A stretch of DNA of 64,000 nucleotides from Symsagittifera roscoffensis (lineage: Eukaryota > Xenacoelomorpha > Acoela > Convolutidae). A model generated the notes under the pieces. It did no database searches, was not told the DNA's origin, and saw only the letters and a list, made by a program, of their open reading frames with translations. Below are positions 55,701-64,000 of the stretch, piece by piece. The stretch covers positions 59,876,594 to 59,940,593 of the forward strand of contig NC_087067.1 in assembly GCF_963678635.1 (NCBI RefSeq). The letters run 5' to 3'. Every line of letters starts with the position of its first letter. Within the stretch, counting starts at the first letter, position 1. The position numbers and the translations under genes were made by a program.

Positions 55701-57015
55701 CAAGCAAGTGTGTATAGTTCCAAATCCTAATAGTCAAAGTGCTGCTGTTTTAGGAAGATCATTCTCGATAACGAAGAGCGGCCTCTGCGTCAGTGTCTTG
55801 TTGAATACCCTTGATATACCGATCACGATACAGAGAGGGAGGAAACTGGGATATGCTTTACCGGTTAAAACTCGATATGAAACGATTGAGAACTCAAAAC
55901 AAAATGAAGTTGTTGATTGTCCCAATCACAGGGACAAAATTTGTATCTTGAGACAATTGCAGAAAATAAAAGATTCTTCAGGTCTTATTAAATCACTTAA
56001 GTCAGAAACGGACGATGGGCTGTCGAGCTGTTCGAACTTTCCAGAGCGACCCACACTAGATGAAATGCAAACTGATAAACCGGTTCTGCCGGAGATTGAA
56101 CATTTGAGGGGCAAACTGAAAGATGAACAGCTCGAAGCCATCAAGGACGTACTAGAGCGGAACGAGGAAGTTTTTTCGAGGCATAAGGCGGATATCGGGT
56201 TTTGTAATTTCGTTGAGCATGAAATAGAATTTGAGGAAAACGCGGTACCACACAGGGAGGGGGCGAGGCGCATGACCCCACACAAATCGGACGCGTGTAG
56301 AAAAGAAATCGAGACGTTACTAGAGTATGACATGATAGAACCATCCAAGTCACCGTGGGCGTGTGGAGTAGCGATGGCCAAAAAGAAAGGCGACCAGTTG
56401 GGGTTTTGTTGTGACTTTCGATACCTGAACTCCGTCACGGTGAAGGATGCCTATCCCATACCTAGAATTGATGAGAGCCTCTCGAAGTTAGGTGATGCAA
56501 AATTTTTTACGACTCTTGATTTAGGCTCGGCCTTTTGGCAGGTACCATTAAGGAAGCAGGACAGGGACAAGACAGGGTTCGCCTGCGAGTTGGGTCTGTT
56601 TCAATGGAAACGGATGCCGTTTGGACTTTGCAATGCCACAGCCACGTTTCAGCGGTTGATGGCACACGCGCTGATAGGCGTAACGAAGAAGTATGGCAAC
56701 CTGGTAATGTGCTACGTGGATGACGTGGTAATAGTGACGCCAACACTGGAAGACCACATTGAGAGACTTGACGAAGTGTTTGCATGCATGAAGAGGTCGG
56801 GGCTAAAGTGTAAACCATCAAAGTGCGAGATACTTAAGGACTCAATAAAATACTTGGGCAGGATGGTAGACAAGAACGGCATCAGACCTGATACGGACGC
56901 CGTGGAAGCAGTCCTGACCTGGAAATCACCGAAGACAGAGCACCAGTTGATGAGCTTCCTGGGTTTCGCTAACTATTATAGAGAGTTCATCAAAGGCTAT
57001 GCAGACAAGGTATAA
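52774..57015 (+). pseudogene. Gag-pol of a Gypsy-type element (gag, protease, RT)
   Basis: The 1413-codon frame is counted from GTG 52774; the first in-frame ATG is 52891. The order is: coiled coil (about 40-140); a gag capsid region including WVEVMRLHLEQDNL and MMRFEKRRQRDDESIDRFL; two CX2CX4HX4C knuckles at 469-482 and 521-534; an aspartic protease site DTGA at 828-831; then RT with TTLDLGSAFWQVPL and YVDD at 1314-1317. The gag is intact and well preserved. A stop at 57013-57015 cuts the frame just after RT. Composition is clearly more GC-rich than the host flanks. RT ahead of integrase places it with Ty3/Gypsy. Confidence 0.9.
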
Positions 57016-58157
57016 CCGATGCAACAATTAATGAGACACAAGGGCAAGAAGTTCACGTGGAACAACGCAGCAGAAGAGTCATTCCAGAGAATAAAGAAAG
57101 AGCTATATGAGGCACCAGTACTGGTATGCCGACTGAGAAGGGGATGTACGTGCTGGACACGGATGCGTCGGTAGTCGCGATTTCTGGGATTCTCCACCAA
57201 GAACAAGAATGGAATGGGAAGACAGTCTTGAGACCAATAGCGTACGGGAGCAAAGTCCTGAGCGACACAGAAATGAAGTACGGAGCACCGAAAGCAGAGA
57301 TGTTCGCGGTGGTTACCTTTGTCGAGAAATAAAGGGCATACCTGGGCAGTGAGCCATTCAAGTTGCGAGTCGGCAACAGAGCACTGAGCTGGCTGAAAAC
57401 GTACTCAATGGACCAAAGTTACATTGGGAGGTGGATAGTTCGCCTGGACGGATACAACATGATAATTGAGCATAGAACGCGAGATAAACATCAGAATGCC
57501 GACAGCTTGAGTAAGAAGACGGAGTTCTATGAGAGACAAGAGCAAAGAGAAGCAGACAGACCTGAAATCAAAGATGGCTTCTCATTCATGGACAAGGAAA
57601 CGTACGACAGTCTTCCACTCACGAGATGGCTGGACAAGTCAGGCAAACCGATAGAAGATCATCCTGAATTGCTTGAAGGGCCTCCAGAGAAGACCATCTT
57701 GAAGAAGAGCAAGAGGATTCCGATTGAGATTATACTCAAGTCGAAGATCGTGAAGGAGACGCTCAAGGCAAAAGGCTATGATCTTAACCAGGTGAAAACA
57801 GGAACTGCACAGATAGATGATGACTTAATGAGGTTGCTCGAGAAACTATCAGATGATAAGCCCGTGATCCAAGAGAAGGGTAAAGAGGAGCCGGAAGTCA
57901 CTATACTTCGGAGAAAAGAGACAGTGAACGATACTGACTCATCAAGAGGAAGCGTCACTGACAGCAAAGATGTCGTGCGGTCACTAGTTGACAAAATCCC
58001 CGAAGACATTCTGGAGCAGACCAAGCTTAGGAAAAAGAAAGTGACGTTCAAAGAAGATACTGAACACCTGGGACTAGGTCAAGAGTCCGGGGAGTGTTCC
58101 AGGTTCACGGAAGATGGAACCGGAGAAGGAAAATTGTCCGGGGAGCGTGAAGGATGA
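57016..58157 (+). pseudogene. RNase H and connection region of the second LTR element, broken
   Basis: The segment continues the pol homology after the stop at 57013. The frame changes near 57123. YVLDTDASVVAISGIL marks the RNase H active site, and a further stop lies at 57330-57332 before RAYLGSEPFKLRV and the TRDKHQNADSLSK end of RNase H. A long charged linker follows to a stop at 58155-58157. Because of these breaks it cannot be made as one protein from this copy. Confidence 0.8.
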
Positions 58158-59254
58158 GATGAAGGCTCGGATGAGAGCAGCGAAAACCAAGACAGTCTGT
58201 GCATGATATTGGCGGAAGAGAAGACAAGGCACCACGACAGGGAGTTACAGACGGATCCATCTTCAGGGACATACAACATGGACATACAGGAGATGCGAGG
58301 TGGTGAGGAACTTGAGAAAATTGCGGTGGCAAGGAAACCATTCAGGGAACTATCATGCAACTCAAACATCAGAACGAATCTGGTGCCAGAAGATGATATG
58401 AAAATCGTGAAAAGGATGATATGCGTGAAGCTGAGTGATGACATCCACAACCCTGGTGAGATGAATGGACAGATCATGGCGCTAAAGGAGCATGTCAAGG
58501 CGAGATATAGGCTGTCAGACCTAATAAGAGCCCAGAAGAATGACAAAATGACCTGTAACCTCTCCAAATGGATCCAGTCGGGGGTCAAGGAGAAGGGGGA
58601 ACTTGAGGAAGACAGCTACAAGACCTTGAGCCAGTTCTACAAAGAAAAGAAAGACTTACTTTATCACACAGCTGATGGGGTGGTAGCGTGCAAGAGGAGA
58701 GATGAGGAAAAGATATTACACAAACACAACCTCATCATACTACCACAATTGTACCAGACGGAGGTGCTTTTCAGATCACACGACCAGATGGGCCACCAGG
58801 GGATAGACAAAGTACAACAAAGGATACTTCACAGGTTTGATTGGCCAGGAATGAGAAAAGCTTGCGAGAGATGGGTGAATGCCTGCCTGGCATGTCTCCA
58901 GGTAAAAGACCCAAGGAAGATGAAGTTCCCCCTCAAGTCCGTTGAGAGCTCAGAGTTCAATGAAGTGGTGCAGATAGACCATCAAAAAATCTGCATGACA
59001 GATTCGGGATATAACCAGATACTGGTTATAATAGATCACTTCACAAAGTTGGCGGAAGCGGTTCCGTGCCAGACAGCATCGGCCGAAGAGACATGTGATC
59101 ATCTGATAACGCATTGGATATCGCGGTATGGTTTCCAATGACTTTCCAGTCGGACAACGGCAAAGCTTTCGTGGGGGACTCGACAAAAGAATTGATGAAG
59201 TGATCGCACATTGCTCAAGCACACTCGACGACCTACCATCCACAGACCAATGGG
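58158..59254 (+). pseudogene. Integrase of the second LTR element, broken
   Basis: Homology resumes right after the stop at 58155. The zinc-binding domain is seen as SHDQMGHQG followed by CLAC (about 58780-58900). The first catalytic Asp lies in VVQIDHQKI (about 58968-58994). A frame change at about 59137 precedes the second Asp (QSDNGKAF, near 59147-59170), and a stop is at 59201-59203. The catalytic Glu lies in NGLVERQN at about 59250-59270, in the next segment. All three DDE positions are still recognisable. Confidence 0.8.
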
Positions 59255-61090
59255 TTGGTAGAGAGACAGAACAGGACACTGGTCAACATGTTAAGGGTGT
59301 ACTGCTCAAGATACATGACGGACTGGGACAAATACCTGCCACAAGTAGTAGGAGCCTACAACAGTACACAGCACTCAACGACGGGCATCAGTCCTTTCAT
59401 GATGTTGACGGGCAGGGAGAGAGCAATGCCTCTGACATTCTTTTACCCGGAATACGAAGGGAAAAGGACGTCGCCTCAGGCATACGTGAAAGAAGCGATC
59501 AAAAGACAACAGGAGTTGAACGAGCTATGCAGGAGGAACACGGCGCAAGCGCAAATGAGGCAACGCAGAAAATATGACGAAAAAATATTACGAGCGAAGC
59601 CATATGAAGTGGGCCAATACGTGTGGGTCTTCCAGAATGTCATACCGCCCAAGGGAACAAAGAAACTACTCAAGAAGTGGAGGGGACCATTCATGATAAC
59701 GGAGGTTCATCAACAAGGACGGTTCTATCGCTTAAGTACTGGGCGAGCGGCACATTATGAAAATCTGAAGCCTCACGTCCCGTCCCCAGAGGATTGGTGC
59801 ATACCGAAGGGCATGGAGGGTCTTGAGTACCTGGTGGTAGAGCCAGCGTGTGAAGTGAATGAAAAAGGTACCAGAGAGAAAAATGATGGTAATGAGAACT
59901 TGAGTTTGGACGACAACGAAAAGATAGGAGTGGAGTCTGATGCAGGGTCATTTGTAGAAGAAGACTGGAACGACCCGGAGCAAGATGAGGTGCCGAAGTG
60001 GATGGAGCCGGATCGACCAACACCACCAGAAACCAGGACTGGCAATCGTAAACGCACCGGCATGAGGTACAACAGGTACGGGGATGACTTCTTGATCGAT
60101 AAGATACAGCCAGACAAATTGGGCGAGGAACTAATGAGTGCAGGCGAACTGGAAGCCGGAGAGGAATGGCAGGTCATTGACGATGGTGGACACTATCCGC
60201 AGGAAGACTACTCGACGCCAGAATTGGAGACGGATCTCGAACAGAGTGAGATAGAGAGGAGGGAGAACACGAACTTGAGGATACTAGAGTGGATGCGCGA
60301 TGTCAAAGACGAGAGCCACGAAGGACAAAGCATTCAACAAGTCGATGTATCAGCGGCAAATTACATGAAGACAGAGGACCCTCTTTTCGGATGGACGGCA
60401 ACAGACAGGCCACTGGACATTCCTCAGGACAATTCAGACCCGACAACATCGACGGGGACGTCGATAAATATTTTTGTCCGGGGAGTGGGGGTAGGACTTA
60501 CCCACACCGAAAATTTGATGATAAAGAAGCTCAAGGAAGTGAGAGAAACAAGCGAATTGGAACTGGAAGAAGAAGAGCCAGAGCCTACCATAGGTCGGAA
60601 TTTCAAAACGAAATTTGAAATACCCAATGAGTACTCGGAGAACATCATGATAACGGATAGTGACTTCATCCTGTCAAACAGGACTAGCGCGATCTGCATC
60701 ACGGCGGACATGAGTTTCAAATCAAGACTGGAAGCTGACTTCAAAAGAGAGTACCAGAATGTAGAGTTCCTGTTCAGACAGAGACCAGGACTAGGAGGGA
60801 TGGCAGCGCTTCCACCATCAGTAGCACAAGTCCCGGGCAAATATCTGTGCTTCCTAGTGACGAGGGTCAATGACAGGAACACAATTGATCCCGAACACGT
60901 GATGTTGGCACTAACAAGACTACGAGACTCCATGATTGAAAGACGAATAACGGAGGTCTCAATGCCGGTGTATGACCCAAACAGGGGCAAACTGAGCTCG
61001 AGGGAATTGTACGCTATCCTACATGTAGTCTTTGCGGAAAGTGAGATAATGGTGTATCTGCACAAAAAAAACTACTTGAGCATCGCCTGA
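59255..61090 (+). CDS. Integrase C-terminus fused to macrodomain-like region
   Basis: The 611-codon frame starts inside the integrase core and includes its C-terminal SH3-like stretch (WRGPFMITEV...GRFYRLS). An acidic, low-complexity linker of about 250 residues follows. From about 60641 the last 145 residues, beginning NIMITDSDFIL and including GKYLCFLVTRV, RITEVSMPVYD and a final VVFAESEIMVYLH, follow the strand/helix pattern of small macrodomains of the TARG1/OARD1 type, which bind or cleave ADP-ribose. The glycine-rich ligand loops are not preserved (SFKSRLEADF where a GxGIA loop is expected), so activity is doubtful. The N-terminal start shown is only where the frame opens, not a real initiation site. 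Confidence 0.65.
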   Translation: MVERQNRTLVNMLRVYCSRYMTDWDKYLPQVVGAYNSTQHSTTGISPFMMLTGRERAMPLTFFYPEYEGKRTSPQAYVKEAIKRQQELNELCRRNTAQAQMRQRRKYDEKILRAKPYEVGQYVWVFQNVIPPKGTKKLLKKWRGPFMITEVHQQGRFYRLSTGRAAHYENLKPHVPSPEDWCIPKGMEGLEYLVVEPACEVNEKGTREKNDGNENLSLDDNEKIGVESDAGSFVEEDWNDPEQDEVPKWMEPDRPTPPETRTGNRKRTGMRYNRYGDDFLIDKIQPDKLGEELMSAGELEAGEEWQVIDDGGHYPQEDYSTPELETDLEQSEIERRENTNLRILEWMRDVKDESHEGQSIQQVDVSAANYMKTEDPLFGWTATDRPLDIPQDNSDPTTSTGTSINIFVRGVGVGLTHTENLMIKKLKEVRETSELELEEEEPEPTIGRNFKTKFEIPNEYSENIMITDSDFILSNRTSAICITADMSFKSRLEADFKREYQNVEFLFRQRPGLGGMAALPPSVAQVPGKYLCFLVTRVNDRNTIDPEHVMLALTRLRDSMIERRITEVSMPVYDPNRGKLSSRELYAILHVVFAESEIMVYLHKKNYLSIA

Positions 61091-61598
61091 GTTGGGGACA
61101 CGGGGGTCTCGAGTTGGGTGTAAAGGGGGAGTCTTGAGTTAGGTGCTAGGGTGCGGCGCAGGTAAAGGGATCTTAAGACGTGATTGGCATGACAATTAAA
61201 TTTTAAAAAAAGAATTAACGGTGCTAAAACATAAAATAAATATGCATGCTTTTAATGAAATTCCAATTGAATCGTTTTAAGTAGAATGAAAATGATAAGA
61301 TTTTAACCATACTGGTAAAAAAGGGGGGGGTGGTCTCTAGGTTAGGAACATGACATGTTAAGTTTTAATATGGTTCCTGTTTTCAGATCAAGTTTGAAAA
61401 ACAAAGTTGAAAATCCAACTATACTCAAGCGAGAAACAGAAAGAGAAATCTTGATTGAACTAGTGATAATCGGAACCTACAGCAAGTGTTTGCAAGGGAA
61501 CATTTCTAGAGAATTCTTGAGTTGGGTAATACTTGAGTCGGTAAGGTAATTCTTGAGCTGGTTAACACATACCTGTATACACCCCGAAGTCACAAAGA
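61091..61598 (+). other. Noncoding spacer before the env-position ORF
   Basis: It holds a purine run, A6 then G8, at 61317-61330, which could be an internal polypurine primer. A pyrimidine-rich TTCCTGTTTTCAG at 61374-61386 is a good 3' splice-site candidate for a subgenomic RNA. TTGAG words are frequent, as in the leader. Confidence 0.4.
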
Positions 61599-64000
61599 AT
61601 GGCAGACCGATTCTGGAAATCCATGCCCGCGGCCCTGAAGAAGCCTACACTTGATGAGCTGTACAGACGCCTGAGGGACCTGGACTATACCCAGATAGAC
61701 GAGAGAATGGCGGTAATGCTGAATGCCATCCTCCAGTTGGAAGACCAGGGTGAATGCAGGGAGTCTGCGACGGAGGCTGTCTTGATGCTCGGCTACACCA
61801 CCGAAGGTATATCAAACCAAGAACAGACCAGATGGTTGTCTTGGAATGTGGATGGAGGAGTAAGGGGCTTTGACTTGGCAAGGAATCCTGGCCTGAGTAA
61901 CAACACTGAATATGGCGCAGGGGAATTCCCACTACCAGCTAGGCCAACAGCAAGACCTACAGGCCAGGGCTCGAGTAGGGTGCCGTCGATGACGCGAGCG
62001 CAACAGACGACCGAGGCATATCCGGATCTTGGTGTTCTAAAGAAAGAGCTCGAGAAGGTGCAGAAGGAAAGGAACAAGGCGAACTTCGATCGGGATCAGG
62101 CAAAGCTGGATCGGGAGAAGGTTCAGCTGGAGGGAGACCAGGCGGTCAACGAGCGCGTTCAGACTCTGAGGTTGCTTGAGATGCTAAAAGCTGAACATCA
62201 GCAAGAACTAAGGGTGCGGGAGAACGCCGCGAATCGTGATCAACCTAAGTCGGAGTTGGAGAGAATAGAGCAACGACAACGCGAGCTTGATGCACAGAAG
62301 GGAGCCAGACCAAAGGAGCGAGTGGTTACCAGCTCGAGGCCAGAGTCACGCATGGAGGTGGATGAAGCCCCCAGGGCAAGAGGACGGTTCAACCTTGACA
62401 GCGAGGCCCGAGAACATATGAGTGAAGGGTTGGAAGTCTGGATACCGAATGACGCAACGCCTTCCTTGCGTAGCCTAGAGACGCAACCCGTACGCCCACT
62501 GATGGACGTGGTGCTGCCGGGATATACCCCAACCTCGACCTCGAGTGACAGTCAGGTGAACGGCGGCTCATCGCGTCTGAAAGAGCTGGGCGAGAAATTA
62601 CGGCAGAAAAGTCGTGAAAGTTCGGCAAGACCGGAGCTTCCCCCAACTTGGAGGGAACAGCCCCTCAGGAGCGTCGTGATCTCGAGTTATAAGAAAAATA
62701 CAGAGAAGAGGTACCACAGGCACAATCGGCTGGATTGGAGTGCGGAACAGAAAGCCAGGAGGGACTGCTTTCATGATGCAGCCTGGGTGGAGTATCTTGC
62801 GCCACCCCGTGTGCCAGAAGGTGCAGTTCACCTAATCGTAGGGGACAGCCTGGTGCGGGTGTTGACCCGGATCCAATCGCACTGGCAGACAGGAATCTTG
62901 AGTTTCGCTGGAGCTGCCACGCCACAGATGTTGGCAACACTCGACATACTAGGGATGACAAAAGTATACACGGTGACCCTGATGATCGGGACTAACGATG
63001 TATCAAGGGGAGAAGCGAGGAAAATAACGAGGCTGCACGACAAGATGAGCTGCCTTCTTGAGGAGCTGAGGATCCAGATGGACCCCATCCTGTTGACGGT
63101 ATGTACTTCCCCTACAATATGATGTTTGATCAGCACGCCTTGGAGATGAACGAGAAGGTGCGGAACCTAAACAAGGTGATCAGAGATATCCACCGGAAGA
63201 GTGTGCTCCCTGTCAGACTGTTGGACGTGGCGGAAAGCATGGAGAAAAAGGGATTCCCTGAAGACACCTCCAATGATTGAATCCACTTCGATGGGCCAAG
63301 GGGAGCGGAGTGGCTGAACGACGTCTTCCAAGAACACATAAACACGCTAGAGGCGGATCTGCTAGAGACAGCCCAATTCACATTAGGACCACCCCCGAAC
63401 CCACCATTCCTTGCCTCAAGGGCCTTGTCTGGTCGCTTGGGAACGAGAGTTGACACTAGAGACAGTTCGAGGAGCAACCAGACCAGATTGCAGAGTGTCA
63501 CGCCAATGGAGTCTGAGGAGGTGACGTCATCAACACCTCCAGGCTCGGCGATATCCTCAGTGGTAGTGGCAGAGAACAAGCGGGAAAAGAGATCTATGGA
63601 GACCGCTCGCTTGAGATATCCTGAGAAGGTGAAGGAACTGGACCTAGAGGGTTTGGAAAGCAGGCGAGAATTGGCGGAGACCCTGCGGATTGAACGAGTG
63701 TCGCACGAGGATTTAAACAGACATCATTGCGTGGACTGGTTGAAAGCTCATGAGGCACACTTCTCGAGAACGAAATTGATGGAGACCGCAGATCTGACCG
63801 GGATTCCCACAAAAGCGATCACGGGACCCATTAACTACAGACCTCTCAAGCTGTTGGGGAGTCCTGGACTCATAGTAGAACCCCCCAAACACCGAACGAG
63901 CATCGCCAGGATCAGGTTGGCAACCCCGGCGCAGTTGAAAGTAGTGGACAAGCTACTCAATCCGGGGGGAATGGAATTGCCAGATGCCGCTTACGAAGGC
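61599..64000 (+). pseudogene. Env-position ORF with SGNH/GDSL hydrolase domain, runs off window
   Basis: ATG at 61599 follows the spacer. The first about 330 residues are charged with a coiled coil (LKKELEKVQKERNK near residues 150-200). An SGNH hydrolase domain follows: block I GDS at 415-417 (HLIVGDSLVRVL), a block II Gly in SFAGA, and block III GTND at 464-467. The frame breaks near 63100. In the continuing frame a stop at 63278-63280 falls inside block V, between the Asp and the Ile-His of the D-x-x-H motif. The frame then stays open to the window edge with a Ser-rich stretch and a basic region. SGNH enzymes hydrolyse esters. No signal peptide or transmembrane segment is visible, so it is not a classical envelope. 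Confidence 0.75.

Overview
This window is AT-rich animal nuclear DNA. The evidence is a spliced cohesin SMC3-like gene with 90-96 bp introns, a spliced tyrosine-kinase gene, a CNDP2-type dipeptidase relative, a LINE, two Ty3/Gypsy-type LTR retrotransposons, hAT-, Mutator- and mariner-like MITEs and long satellite arrays. No bacterial operons, rRNA genes or intact tRNA genes are visible. The species cannot be named from the sequence; an invertebrate is likely.

Layout, left to right. At 0.3-1.6 kb lies a LINE fragment with a 5' inversion. At 4.6-5.7 kb there is a palindromic repeat and a 771-bp Mutator-like MITE (9-bp target duplication) carrying three 179-bp tandem repeats. At 6.0-7.5 kb is a broken CNDP2-like dipeptidase. 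From 7.7 to 19.3 kb there are degenerate tandem repeats, a TA-flanked MITE, several copies of a hAT-type MITE family, and an LTR-plus-gag fragment. At 19.9-21.3 kb are two minus-strand exons of a tyrosine kinase with frameshifts. At 22.1-29.0 kb is a nearly complete, recent Gypsy element on the minus strand, with almost identical LTRs and a perfect CACGG target duplication.

From 29.5 to 44 kb the DNA is repetitive. A 168-bp tandem array is followed by an 8.1-kb array of about 97 copies of an 84-bp satellite, with visible higher-order structure. The flanks of that array hold fragments of a dispersed repeat. At 44.4-47.2 kb (minus) is an SMC3-like gene: the splice sites and long reading frame are kept, but the hinge domain is absent and the ATPase motifs are altered.

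From about 48.5 kb to the right edge is a second, more GC-rich LTR retrotransposon on the plus strand. It has a leader with a 70-bp tandem repeat and a 14-bp minisatellite, a small ORF1, a 1413-codon gag-pol frame, a damaged RNase H/integrase region, a macrodomain-like C-terminal region, and an env-position ORF with an SGNH/GDSL hydrolase domain that runs off the window. This domain set and the hinge-less SMC3-like gene are the two most unusual things here.

The three host-type genes are unrelated to one another and all are damaged or structurally aberrant. With the satellite and nested transposons, this looks like a low-constraint, repeat-rich region rather than a functional gene cluster. All coordinates and translations were read by eye; no database search was run.
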